Assembly: GCF_014197205.1 (NCBI RefSeq)
Contig: NZ_JACIFD010000001.1
Location: 121,946 to 185,945 of the forward strand
Direction of reading: 5' to 3'
DNA from: Canibacter oris
GTDB taxonomy: Bacteria; Actinomycetota; Actinomycetes; Actinomycetales; Microbacteriaceae
Length of the DNA: 64,000 nt
The translations under genes and the position numbers were made by a program. The notes under the pieces were generated by a model. The model saw only the letters and a program-made list of their open reading frames with translations. It was not told the origin of the DNA and made no database searches. Positions 54,805 through 63,714 of this stretch are shown piece by piece; the first letter of the stretch is position 1; each line of letters opens with the position of its first letter.

Positions 54805-54848
54805 CCTGCAGGCGGTATTCTTGTTATGAGAATGCTGCCTGTAGGTTT
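54805..54848 (+). terminator. 17-bp hairpin between gap and pgk (terminator or processing site)
   Basis: CCTGCAGGCGGTATTCT pairs with AGAATGCTGCCTGTAGG over all 17 positions (three as G-T) around a 7-nt loop, followed by TTTCTTAC. It lies 18 nt after the gap stop and 31 nt before the pgk start. Confidence 0.7.
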
Positions 54849-54875
54849 CTTACTGCTACCGAGAGGGGAAGTTAA

Positions 54876-56084
54876 GTGCGTACTATTGAAACCCTGGGAA
54901 AGCTCACTGGAAAGACGGTTCTGGTTCGAGCAGATTTGAATGTGCCGCTGAAAGACGGTGTTATTACCGATGACGGACGGGTGCGTGCCGCAAGCAAAAC
55001 TCTGCAAACTCTGCGTGATAGCGGCGCAAAAATTGTGCTTATCAGCCACCTTGGGCGCCCGAAGGGGCAGGTTGAGGAGGCCCTGAGTTTGCGGCCGGTA
55101 GCTGAGCGTCTGGGTGAGGTTTTGGGTACTACCGTTGATTTTGTGACCGCAACCGTCGGTGCGGAGGTTACAGAAGCTGCATCAAAGCTGCAAAACGGTG
55201 ACGTGCTGTTGCTTGAAAACTTGCGTTTTAACGCGGCGGAAACCAGCAAAGATAAGGCTGAGCGTGCGGCTTTTGCGCAGCAACTGAGCACTGCGGTGGC
55301 AGCCGATGCCTTTGTGCTTGACGGTTTCGGGGTGGTGCATCGCCAGCAGGCGAGTGTTACCGAACTTGCCGAAATCCTGCCTAGTGCAGCCGGTGAACTT
55401 GTGGCTGCCGAGGTTGCAGTACTGGAGCAGCTCACAACCGATGCCGCTCGCCCCTACACCGTGGTGCTCGGTGGCTCTAAAGTTTCAGACAAGCTGGGCG
55501 TTATTGATCACCTTTTAGAACGAGTCGATACGCTGCTGATTGGCGGCGGCATGGTTTTCACGTTCCTGGCTGCCAAGGGCTACAGTGTTGGAGCTTCGCT
55601 TCTGGAAGAGGACCAAATTCCTACCGTGCTCGAATACCTTGAGCGCGCTGCAGCTAACGGCGTTGAGATTGTTTTGCCAACAGACATTGTGGTGGCCGAG
55701 AAGTTTGCTGCTGATGCGGCGCACGAAACTGTTGCCGCTGACAAGATGACCGAGACCGCCTTCGGCAAAGCCGGCATGGGGCTTGATATTGGCCCAGCAT
55801 CAGCTGCGTTGTTTGCTGAGAAGATTCGGGCTTCAAAGACTGTGTTTTGGAATGGCCCAATGGGAGTTTTTGAGATGCCAGCTTTTGCCGCCGGTACTCG
55901 CGCGGTCGCCAAGGCTCTCACCGAGTGCGCAGGGCTAGCAGTTGTTGGCGGTGGCGATTCAGCCGCTGCGGTGCGGCTTTTGGGGTTTGCCGACGCAGAC
56001 TTCGGGCATATCTCCACCGGCGGCGGTGCTAGCCTGGAGTTCCTCGAAGGCAAGCAGCTGCCTGGGCTGGAGGGGCTGAAATAA
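54876..56084 (+). CDS. pgk: phosphoglycerate kinase
   Basis: 402 aa. N-terminal substrate-binding RADLNVPLKDGVITDDGR, SHLGRPKG; C-terminal nucleotide-binding GGSKVSDK, FWNGPMGVFE and GGGDSAAAV motifs. It transfers phosphate from 1,3-bisphosphoglycerate to ADP. GTG start with GAGAGGGGAAG upstream. The stop overlaps the tpiA ATG (TAATG), coupling the two. Confidence 0.97.
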   Translation: MRTIETLGKLTGKTVLVRADLNVPLKDGVITDDGRVRAASKTLQTLRDSGAKIVLISHLGRPKGQVEEALSLRPVAERLGEVLGTTVDFVTATVGAEVTEAASKLQNGDVLLLENLRFNAAETSKDKAERAAFAQQLSTAVAADAFVLDGFGVVHRQQASVTELAEILPSAAGELVAAEVAVLEQLTTDAARPYTVVLGGSKVSDKLGVIDHLLERVDTLLIGGGMVFTFLAAKGYSVGASLLEEDQIPTVLEYLERAAANGVEIVLPTDIVVAEKFAADAAHETVAADKMTETAFGKAGMGLDIGPASAALFAEKIRASKTVFWNGPMGVFEMPAFAAGTRAVAKALTECAGLAVVGGGDSAAAVRLLGFADADFGHISTGGGASLEFLEGKQLPGLEGLK

Positions 56085-56872
56085 TGACTACACAGCGTAA
56101 GCCGCTAATCGCCGGCAACTGGAAGATGAACTATGATCACTTGCAAGCGATTGCGTTCGTACAAAAACTCGCCTGGTTGTTAGCTGATGCAAAATATGAC
56201 GCCAGCGCGGTTGAGGTTGCAGTTTTTCCGCCGTTTACTGATTTGCGTTCAGTGCAGACTCTACTAATGGCTGAGAAAATCAATCTGGCACTTGGCGCGC
56301 AGGATGTTTCCGCGCAGTCACAGGGTGCCTTTACCGGAGACATCGCAGCGGACTTCCTCGAGAAACTCAATGTTTCTTACGTGATAGTGGGGCATTCGGA
56401 GCGACGCGCTGGTCACCATGAAACCGATCAACTAATCGGGCAGAAAGCTGCAGCTGCGGCTGCCAAGCACCTGGTGCCGGTGATTTGCGTGGGGGAGACC
56501 GCGGCAGATTTGGAGGAGCACGGTGCTGCAGCGGTGCCGGTGCGACAGCTTGCTGGTGCCTTGGCCGAACTGCCGGAAAATGCAGAGTTTGTGATTGCCT
56601 ACGAGCCGGTCTGGGCGATCGGGAGTGGGCAGGCAGCAACCGCTCAGCAGGCCCAGCAGGTTGCAAAAGCTCTACGAGAAGAACTGGAGCGACTGCGTGG
56701 TGTTGAGTGTGCTGCTGCAACTAGAATTCTCTACGGCGGATCAGTAAACAGCGAGAATATCGCAGGTTTTATGGCGCAGCCTGATGTTGATGGGGCTCTG
56801 GTTGGCGGTGCCAGCCTGAAAGCTGAAGAGTTCACAAAAATCATTCAGTTCCCGCAACATATCACGGTATAA
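56084..56872 (+). CDS. tpiA: triosephosphate isomerase
   Basis: 262 aa. AGNWKMN holds the active-site Asn/Lys; VIVGHSERR the electrophilic His; AYEPVWAIGSG the catalytic Glu; LYGGSVNSENI the phosphate loop. It interconverts dihydroxyacetone phosphate and glyceraldehyde-3-phosphate. Its ATG overlaps the pgk stop by one base. Lies before secG as usual in actinobacteria. Confidence 0.97.
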   Translation: MTTQRKPLIAGNWKMNYDHLQAIAFVQKLAWLLADAKYDASAVEVAVFPPFTDLRSVQTLLMAEKINLALGAQDVSAQSQGAFTGDIAADFLEKLNVSYVIVGHSERRAGHHETDQLIGQKAAAAAAKHLVPVICVGETAADLEEHGAAAVPVRQLAGALAELPENAEFVIAYEPVWAIGSGQAATAQQAQQVAKALREELERLRGVECAAATRILYGGSVNSENIAGFMAQPDVDGALVGGASLKAEEFTKIIQFPQHITV

Positions 56873-56927
56873 TTATTGTTTGTATATTTGTTGGGTTTAG
56901 CTTTATAGCTGCTACAGAAAGGCCATC

Positions 56928-57176
56928 GTGGCTGTTCTACAGATTATTTTTTCAGTGCTGTTGGTACTCACCAGCTTTCTACTGATTGTTTTTGTGCTGA
57001 TGCACAAGGGTCGCGGTGGCGGTCTCTCCGATATGTTCGGTGGCGGAGTTACCTCTAATCTTTCCAGCTCCGGCGTTGCTGAGCGTAACCTCAACCGCAT
57101 CACCGTTATCGTAGCAATCATTTGGTTCCTGTCAATTGTCGGGCTCGGTGTGATTGCCCGCTTCGCGCTGGTCTAA
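56928..57176 (+). CDS. secG: preprotein translocase subunit SecG
   Basis: 82 aa, two membrane segments (about 3-24 and 59-80) joined by a Gly-rich loop (HKGRGGGLSDMFGGGVTSNLSSSG as short motifs), the hallmark of SecG. It assists SecYE in protein export across the membrane. GTG start with GAAAGG upstream. It sits in its conserved place between tpiA and rbpA. Confidence 0.95.
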   Translation: MAVLQIIFSVLLVLTSFLLIVFVLMHKGRGGGLSDMFGGGVTSNLSSSGVAERNLNRITVIVAIIWFLSIVGLGVIARFALV

Positions 57177-57210
57177 CCGGAATAGCGCGAGTAATTAAGG
57201 GAGTGAATTA

Positions 57211-57594
57211 ATGTCAGGCACACAGGCCATTCGTGGCGCCCGTGTTGGCTCCGGTCCTATGGGCGAGCTTGATCACGGCGCGCGCGCCGAGCGCATCACC
57301 GTTTCATACTGGGATGCCCTCGGTAACGAAACAGTGCGGTCATACGCAGCTGATATCAATCCTGATGATATCCCTGAGCAGATTGATTCCCCAACAACCG
57401 GTTTGCCAGCCGGACGGGATAAAAATAATCCGCCGCAGCCCGAGAAAACCGAGCCATATAAGACTCACCTCGCTTACGTGAAAGAGCGCCGCACCCCGGA
57501 AGAAGGGGAAAGATTGCTTGAGCAGGCACTGCAAAAATTGCGGGAGCGTCGCGGCTTGGTGCGAGCTGCTGCGGCTGAGCTTGATAAAAAATGA
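57211..57594 (+). CDS. rbpA: RNA polymerase-binding protein RbpA
   Basis: 127 aa. RbpA binds the principal sigma factor and stabilises the open promoter complex in actinobacteria. Visible are the N-terminal AIRGARVGSGPMGE, the core beta domain, the basic linker and the C-terminal sigma-interacting segment (TEPYKTHLAYVKERR). The position that carries a CxxC in zinc-binding RbpA (before GLPAG) reads SPTTG, and no cysteine is present in the protein, so this is a zinc-free form. ATG preceded by AAGGGAG. A T-tailed terminator follows. Confidence 0.94.
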   Translation: MSGTQAIRGARVGSGPMGELDHGARAERITVSYWDALGNETVRSYAADINPDDIPEQIDSPTTGLPAGRDKNNPPQPEKTEPYKTHLAYVKERRTPEEGERLLEQALQKLRERRGLVRAAAAELDKK

Positions 57595-57599
57595 CCATA

Positions 57600-57628
57600 A
57601 AAAACTCCCGCCACGGCGGGAGTTTTTT
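57600..57628 (+). terminator. rho-independent terminator after rbpA
   Basis: ACTCCCGC-CACG-GCGGGAGT stem with A-run before and T6 after; six nt after the rbpA stop. Confidence 0.92.
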
Positions 57629-57730
57629 ATATCAGCGAGGTGAAGTGTTAAAGGGATTGTTTTAGAGCCAGTACCGCGCCAGGGTTCAAGCTGCAGAGCT
57701 CAGGCGTGCCGGTGCTCGCTAAGCACTATT

Positions 57731-59284
57731 TCAGCCATCGTTAGAGTGCGTCAGGTTAACTGCGACACTTGCTAAATCATCGGTGATAACCGTCAGCAAG
57801 TTGCAGCCTTTGTCTCGCAGCACAGCGGCATCTCCGGCAGCCTGCGACCGCACCAGCTGCCAGAAGGTGTTGCCCGTGCCGTCCGGGATATCGCAGTCAG
57901 CAGCTGGAAGTACCAGGATTTGCAGGAAAGCTCCAGTGCCGCGCCCACCCTTGTGGAACTGTCCGGTGGAGTGGAGATAGCGTGGCCCAAAATTAGCCGC
58001 CACTGGGATGCCCAATGTAGTTGCCAACTGGTTACGCAGAGCTGCGAGCGCAGTCATAGACAAAGCAGTACGAGGTCCGAATACCTGCACCATCAGGTAG
58101 TCTGCATTTGCGGTAAGCGTTGGCAGCTGTGCCCCTAAAGCTGTCACCGCAGCGGCATCAAGAGGTGCTGCGATGGAGTTTGCGGAGCTCTCCGCTAGAG
58201 CAGAACGCGCTGCAACTTTCGCAGACTCTACATCAGGCTGATCAAAAGGATTCAGTCGCAGCAGGTAACCGATGGCAGCGGTCGCAACCATCCAAACCAC
58301 CAACTGCGCACCGACATCACCAACAACTGCGATTTCGTTCGCCGCTAATTCATGGTCAGGTTTTTCGGGGAGGTGGATCCGCCACACATGCTCCAGTACG
58401 TCCGCAGCGAACTCGGGGGAGTTGTTCTGAACTGCGATCGGCAGCACGCCCTTACCGTCTTTGCCCGTAGACTCCGCAACGAGCTGCTCAATCCAGTCGC
58501 CAAGGAAATGATACTCATGGCTATTGGGTGCAATCGCTGCAATGAAAGCTTTTGGATTGCTTAGGAGCGCGGCTGCCAGCTGCAGCGCTGGGTTTGCTGC
58601 ATCATCCTTTAGACAGGTGCGCAGCGCCGCCTCCGCATCGTTGACTAAGGGACCGAGTTCAGCGCCTGCAAGGGTTGGTGGCACCAGTCCAAAAGCGGTG
58701 AGCGCCGAAAAACGCCCGCCAACATGAGGGTCTGCAAGAAACATTTGATAACCCTGAGAACGCCCGTAAACTTCCAGTTGCGAGCCAGGGTCAGTGATGA
58801 GAATGATGCGCTCATGCGCGGCAATTCCCTGCGTTGCAAAAGCCGCTTCAAAAGCAGCCAGATGGGCGCGAGTCTCCGCTGTTGTGCCTGATTTAGAGCT
58901 GACCACCACCGCAGTGTGGCTGAGATTTTTCGTGGTCTGCTCCAGAACCTGAGTGGGGTGGGTCGCATCAAGCACAGTGAACGGTACATTGCACCATTCG
59001 CTGATAAGTTCTGGTGCGAGGGAAGATCCACCCATTCCGCACAGCACAATTTCATTAACATGTGCGGCGTTTAAGCTACTGCGTAACTCCGCCGCGCTAA
59101 TCAGAATCTCGTTCGCGGAATTCGCAAAGTCTAGCCAGCCGAGACGGATTTCCGCCTCGGCGGTAGCAGCCGGCCCCCACATAGTGGCATCGTGAGCCGA
59201 GAGCTTAGAGGCAAAACAATCTGTAACGAGCTGTGTTAAAAGCTTGGAATATGCCGGGGTGGGGTTCTTAAAAATAATTTCCAT
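57731..59284 (-). CDS. pgi: glucose-6-phosphate isomerase
   Basis: 517 aa. VLCGMGGSSLAPELI and VSSKSGTTAET are the sugar-phosphate (SIS) binding motifs; an NSHEYHFLGDWIEQLVAEST segment and the His-containing STGQFHKGG near the C-terminus match the family. It interconverts glucose-6-phosphate and fructose-6-phosphate. ATG with GAGGTGAGGAG upstream, 14 nt after tal. In related genomes zwf, opcA and pgl usually follow; here the gene ends facing rbpA with about 100 nt between. Confidence 0.94.
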   Translation of the reverse strand: MEIIFKNPTPAYSKLLTQLVTDCFASKLSAHDATMWGPAATAEAEIRLGWLDFANSANEILISAAELRSSLNAAHVNEIVLCGMGGSSLAPELISEWCNVPFTVLDATHPTQVLEQTTKNLSHTAVVVSSKSGTTAETRAHLAAFEAAFATQGIAAHERIILITDPGSQLEVYGRSQGYQMFLADPHVGGRFSALTAFGLVPPTLAGAELGPLVNDAEAALRTCLKDDAANPALQLAAALLSNPKAFIAAIAPNSHEYHFLGDWIEQLVAESTGKDGKGVLPIAVQNNSPEFAADVLEHVWRIHLPEKPDHELAANEIAVVGDVGAQLVVWMVATAAIGYLLRLNPFDQPDVESAKVAARSALAESSANSIAAPLDAAAVTALGAQLPTLTANADYLMVQVFGPRTALSMTALAALRNQLATTLGIPVAANFGPRYLHSTGQFHKGGRGTGAFLQILVLPAADCDIPDGTGNTFWQLVRSQAAGDAAVLRDKGCNLLTVITDDLASVAVNLTHSNDG

Positions 59285-59298
59285 GCGTGCTCCTCACC

Positions 59299-60366
59299 TC
59301 AAACCAAATCGCGCAGCGTCTGCCAGGCAGCAAGAAACTGTTGTAGCCCCTGTGCCTCTAGTGCTGCTGTTAGCTCGGTGTAGTCGATATCGTATGTCGC
59401 TAAGCGATCCAAAACTTGCTTACTCGCGGCGAAATCAAAAACTGGTGGCTGCACTGTGTTTGCATCAAGCTCGCTGAGTGCATCAAGGGTCGCCGGTGGC
59501 AGGGTATTGACGGTGTCGGCGATAGCTAATTGCACAGCGTAGTGAGTCGGTGGCAGGCTGGCATCTTTAACCCCGGTAGAAGCCCACAACAGCCGCTGTG
59601 GTGCCGCTCCGGCCTGCAACAGTTCTGTAGCGCGAGCCGTCGCCAGATGCTGCTGCCAGATTTCATAGCAGCAAATCGCGTTGGCAACTCCGACACGGAT
59701 GGCGAAATCGCGGGGTACCGACTCGACCGCAGCGACTGCGGTGTCAAAGCGCGACACAAAAACACTCGCTACAGAGCGAATCCGTGCCAACTCAAGACCT
59801 TTGGCACGCGCGGTTTCCAGTCCCGCAAAGTAAGCCTGCAGCACTTCACGGTACCGCACCACACTGAAAATCAAAGTCGCGTTAACATTGATACCCATGC
59901 CGATGAGCTCAGCGATTGCGTGCACTCCCGCCGGGGTTGCAGGAACCTTAATCATGAGGTTTGGCATTGCTACCTGCTGCCACACCATAATTGCCTGAGA
60001 TACGGTCGCTGCGGTGTCAGCCGCGAGGTGCGGATCGAGCTCCAAAGACACATAACCGTCTCGGTACTGCGATGCTTCGTAGACCTCGCTGAGCGCAGCG
60101 CACGCCAGTTTTGCATCGATGATAGCTGCTGCAAGGATACGCTGATCTACCCCGATATTCGCAAAGTCGCTGCTACTGCCCCGATAGGTGTCGCTGTGCT
60201 GCAGTGCTTGCGCGAAAATTGCCGGATTGCTGGTAACGCCCACAACCTGTTGCTCCGCGACCGCGCGTTGCAACCCGCCCGATGTTACAAAATCACGGGA
60301 AAGATAGTCGAGCCACAGGCTCTGCCGGGCCTCCGTTAAAGCAACGGTTGCGGGTGTTACAGTCAT
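59299..60366 (-). CDS. tal: transaldolase
   Basis: 355 aa. Schiff-base lysine K140 in LMIKVPAT; start segment LWLDYLSRDFVTSGGLQRAV and VVGVTSNPAIF; later VASVFVSRFDTAV. It moves a three-carbon unit between sugar phosphates in the non-oxidative pentose phosphate branch. Usual length for the actinobacterial class. The start overlaps the tkt stop by 4 nt (ATGA), so the two are coupled; pgi follows. Confidence 0.96.
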   Translation of the reverse strand: MTVTPATVALTEARQSLWLDYLSRDFVTSGGLQRAVAEQQVVGVTSNPAIFAQALQHSDTYRGSSSDFANIGVDQRILAAAIIDAKLACAALSEVYEASQYRDGYVSLELDPHLAADTAATVSQAIMVWQQVAMPNLMIKVPATPAGVHAIAELIGMGINVNATLIFSVVRYREVLQAYFAGLETARAKGLELARIRSVASVFVSRFDTAVAAVESVPRDFAIRVGVANAICCYEIWQQHLATARATELLQAGAAPQRLLWASTGVKDASLPPTHYAVQLAIADTVNTLPPATLDALSELDANTVQPPVFDFAASKQVLDRLATYDIDYTELTAALEAQGLQQFLAAWQTLRDLV

Positions 60367-62453
60367 GCGCTCAAACTCTCTTTAGCAGCGGCAACAACCG
60401 CTTCAGCGGTGATGCCGTACTCGCGGAACAGGGTTTTGTAGTCAGCGGAAGCGCCGAACGTTTCAACCGAAACGTGACGCCCACGGTCACCAACGTAGCG
60501 CTCCCAGCCCAGGCTTAAGCCGGCCTCTACCGAGACGCGGGCGGTGACTGTAGGTGGCAGTACCTCTGCCTTGTAGCTTGGATCTTGTTCCTGGAACCAT
60601 TCTAGGCATGGCGCAGATATCACACGTGCGCCAATGCCATCTGCGGCGAGGGTATCACGAGCGGCAAGCGCAATCTCTACCTCGGAACCGGTTGCAATCA
60701 GAATCACATCTAGCGACTCCAGCGGTGTTTCGGCGAGCACGTAGGCGCCGCGACGCACGCCTTCAGCGCTGGCTAGGGAGTTTTTGGTGGCGGCAGCGGT
60801 GCCGCGCTCGAATACCGGCAGGTTTTGGCGGCTCAGTGCAAGACCGGTCGGACCGCCGTGGCGAGTTAGAATCTCGTGCCACGCGATGCTGACCTCGTTC
60901 GCATCTGCCGGGCGCACCATCGCGAGGTTAGGAATTGCTCGCAACGCAGCGAGGTGCTCCACCGGTTGGTGGGTTGGGCCGTCTTCGCCGAGTGCCAAGG
61001 AATCGTGGGTCCATACGAAGATGCTCGGAATATTCATCAGCGCGGCCAGTCGCACGGCGGGGCGCATGTAGTCAGCGAACTGCAAGAACGTGCCGCCGTA
61101 GCTGCGGGTTTTACCGTGCAGCTGGATGCCATTCAAAATCGCACCCATTGCGTGCTCACGAATACCGAAATGCAGCACACGCCCGTAACGGTCTCCCGTC
61201 CAGGTGCTAGTGCTGTGTTCCGCCGGAACAAAGCTTGCCGCGTTAGGGATTGTGGTGTTGTTTGAGCCTGCAAGGTCAGCGGATCCGCCCCACAATTCTG
61301 GCATTAAAGGCGCGAGGGCAGCTAAAACTTTACCACTCGCCGCGCGGGTCGCAACTGCGGTTCCTGGTTCGAAAACTGGTAACGCCTCTAGTACCCCCGC
61401 AGGAAGTTCTTGAGCCTCCAGTCGTTGCAGCAGCGCGTAACGCTCAGGATTAGCGGCAGCCCACGCATCAAATTGCTGCTGCCAGGCTGCTACATCAGCA
61501 GTTGCACGGGTCACCAGCTCACGGGTGTGGGCGATGGTTTCGGGTGCCACCACGAAGGTCTGCTCTGGGTCAAATCCCACTGCACGCTTTAGGCCTTGCA
61601 GCTCGTCGCCGCCGAGCGCGGCACCGTGAATGCCCCCGGTGTTTTGTTTTTTAGGGCTTGGCCAGCCGATAATTGTGTGCAGAATAATCAGCGTTGGGCG
61701 CTGCGTGTCTGCTTGTGCCTCAGCAATCGCATCATAAAGAGCGTGCACATCTTCGTCGTAACCCTCAGCTTTGCGCCAGTTAACGTCAAGCACCTGCCAG
61801 CCGTAGGAGCGGTAACGTGCTGCAACATCCTCGGTGAACGCGATATCGGTGTCGTCCTCAATCGAGATTTTGTTGGAGTCGTAAATTGCAATGAGGTTGC
61901 CGAGCTGTTGATGGCCGGCGAGAGAAGCAGCCTCAGCTGTTACACCCTCTTGAATGTCGCCGTCGCCGGCGAGCACATATGTGAAGTGGTCGAAAGGGCT
62001 TTCGCCAGCCGGTGCATCAGGGTCAAAAAGACCACGTTCGTAGCGCTGCGCGTAAGCGAAACCGGTTGCAGATGCCAAACCCTGCCCAAGTGGGCCGGTG
62101 GTAATTTCAACGCCTGCGGTGTGCCCGTACTCTGGGTGCCCCGGGGTTTTTGAGCCCCAGGTACGCAGGTCTTTGATGTCTTGCAGCTCCAACCCGAAAC
62201 CACCTAAGTACAGCTGCACATACTGAGTGAGTGAGGAATGACCGATAGACAGGATGAAGCGGTCACGCCCTAACCAGTCGGTGTTTTTTGGATCATGGCG
62301 CATCACCTTCTGATAAAGCAGGTACGCCACGGGGGCCAAGCTGATTGCACTGCCGGGGTGCCCGTTGCCTGCCTTCTCGACTGCGTCTGCTGCTAGCACG
62401 CGCGCGGTGCTTACGGCAAGGTCATCAGCGGCTGTCCACTCAAGTGGCTTCAT
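60363..62453 (-). CDS. tkt: transketolase
   Basis: 696 aa. Thiamine-diphosphate enzyme: GNGHPGSAISLAPVAYLLY (catalytic His), SIGHSSLTQY, GPLGQGLASATGFA, the ThDP motif GDGDIQEGVTAE...DSNKIS, and the pyrimidine-domain FVWTHDSLALGEDGPTHQPVEHL. It transfers two-carbon units between sugar phosphates and links glycolysis to ribose supply. ATG with AGGAGA upstream. First gene of tkt-tal-pgi on the minus strand, divergent from ctaB. Confidence 0.97.
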   Translation of the reverse strand: MKPLEWTAADDLAVSTARVLAADAVEKAGNGHPGSAISLAPVAYLLYQKVMRHDPKNTDWLGRDRFILSIGHSSLTQYVQLYLGGFGLELQDIKDLRTWGSKTPGHPEYGHTAGVEITTGPLGQGLASATGFAYAQRYERGLFDPDAPAGESPFDHFTYVLAGDGDIQEGVTAEAASLAGHQQLGNLIAIYDSNKISIEDDTDIAFTEDVAARYRSYGWQVLDVNWRKAEGYDEDVHALYDAIAEAQADTQRPTLIILHTIIGWPSPKKQNTGGIHGAALGGDELQGLKRAVGFDPEQTFVVAPETIAHTRELVTRATADVAAWQQQFDAWAAANPERYALLQRLEAQELPAGVLEALPVFEPGTAVATRAASGKVLAALAPLMPELWGGSADLAGSNNTTIPNAASFVPAEHSTSTWTGDRYGRVLHFGIREHAMGAILNGIQLHGKTRSYGGTFLQFADYMRPAVRLAALMNIPSIFVWTHDSLALGEDGPTHQPVEHLAALRAIPNLAMVRPADANEVSIAWHEILTRHGGPTGLALSRQNLPVFERGTAAATKNSLASAEGVRRGAYVLAETPLESLDVILIATGSEVEIALAARDTLAADGIGARVISAPCLEWFQEQDPSYKAEVLPPTVTARVSVEAGLSLGWERYVGDRGRHVSVETFGASADYKTLFREYGITAEAVVAAAKESLSA

Positions 62454-62570
62454 TGCGTTTTCTCCTGGGTTGCTTGAAAAATCAATATCAAAAGCGTACT
62501 AAAATATATTACCGCTTCGGCGAGGTGGCTGTCTGAACAAACGACACAGCATTCCTTGAACTTTAAGGCG

Positions 62571-62576
62571 TAAAAT
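62571..62576 (+). promoter_or_regulatory. -10 element of ctaB
   Basis: TAAAAT eight nt before the ATG at 62585, giving a leader of zero to two nt; no ribosome site in between. Confidence 0.45.
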
Positions 62577-62584
62577 GAGCGCTG

Positions 62585-63544
62585 ATGTCTACACAAGCTT
62601 GCACCCCAGAAACCAGTGCTCCTAGAGCAGCTGTGAAGCCAACTCTGATGAGCACAGTTAAAGCCTACGTGGCACTCACAAAACCGCGCGTAATGGAGCT
62701 ACTTCTGGTGGTTACCGTTCCGGCAATGATTCTTGCTGCCCGCGGGTTACCTGACTTGTGGCTGGTGATTGCAACGCTCATCGGCGGTGGTGCGAGCGCC
62801 GGTAGTGCGGGCGCGTTTAATTGTTACATTGACCGCGATATGGATCGCAAGATGAACCGCACCAAGGGGCGGCCGCTGGTAACTGGGGAGATTAGCGATC
62901 GCAATGCCCTTATTTTCGCTTGGGTGCTGGGGATCTTCTCAGTTGTGTGGATGGCTATTTTCACCAACTGGTTAGCAACGCTGCTGACCGCGCTTGCCAA
63001 TTTCTTCTATGTTGTGATTTACACCCTGATTCTGAAGCGGCACAGTGAACAAAATATCATTTGGGGTGGAATCGCCGGCTGCTTCCCGGTGCTGATCGGG
63101 TGGGCTGCAGTTACCGAAACCTTGAGCGCTGAAGCCTGGATTTTCTTCCTGGTGATTTTCTTGTGGACCCCGCCACACTACTGGCCACTCTCAATCAAGT
63201 ACCGCGAAGACTATGCAGCCGCCAGCGTGCCGATGCTTGGCGTGGTGCGGGCCCGCAGCACTGTAAGTTTGCAGATCATTCTGTACACTTGGGCAACCGT
63301 GGCTTCTTCGCTGCTGCTGATTCCGGTAGCGCCAATGGGGTGGACATACACCGTTATTGCTTTTATTTCAGGCGCGTATTTTATCTACGAGGCTCACAAG
63401 CTTTACGGCAAAGCTATTCGCGGCTCTGAGGGTAAGCCAATGCGCGTCTTTCACGGCTCTATAGCCTACCTCACGGTAATTTCGCTTGCGATGGCGCTGG
63501 ATCCACTGTTACCAGCATGGAACCAATTCCTGCCTGTTAATTAG
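62585..63544 (+). CDS. ctaB: protoheme IX farnesyltransferase (heme O synthase)
   Basis: 319 aa UbiA-type prenyltransferase with eight or nine membrane segments. Substrate motif NCYIDRDMDRKMNRTKGRPL (Asp-rich, Mg-diphosphate binding) and a second site in WTPPHYWPLSIKYREDY. It attaches a farnesyl tail to heme b to give heme O for cytochrome oxidase. About 25 polar residues precede TM1. ATG start without ribosome site. Divergent from tkt and convergent with ctaA, the next enzyme of the same pathway; this arrangement is conserved in actinobacteria. Confidence 0.96.
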   Translation: MSTQACTPETSAPRAAVKPTLMSTVKAYVALTKPRVMELLLVVTVPAMILAARGLPDLWLVIATLIGGGASAGSAGAFNCYIDRDMDRKMNRTKGRPLVTGEISDRNALIFAWVLGIFSVVWMAIFTNWLATLLTALANFFYVVIYTLILKRHSEQNIIWGGIAGCFPVLIGWAAVTETLSAEAWIFFLVIFLWTPPHYWPLSIKYREDYAAASVPMLGVVRARSTVSLQIILYTWATVASSLLLIPVAPMGWTYTVIAFISGAYFIYEAHKLYGKAIRGSEGKPMRVFHGSIAYLTVISLAMALDPLLPAWNQFLPVN

Positions 63545-63714
63545 CCTTGCGTTAGTAAGCCTTTCGCAGGGTGCTGTGCACAGCAGTTCCGCGCTGCTTT
63601 TTCGCTAAGCCCTTTGTGTGGTGCTATAGAGGTATTTCTGCGCAGCTGTGCTTGTGCGCCCGGGCGCTGAGCGCAAAGTCTGAGATTAGCACAATCCGCA
63701 TACCAAAAGTTTTG

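Noticed and set aside
63545..63714. GCTGTGCACAGC palindrome between ctaB and ctaA as a further copy of the TGCACA operator
   Set aside because: It lies between convergent genes, away from any promoter, and differs in spacing from the 14-mer; no terminator could be defined there either.
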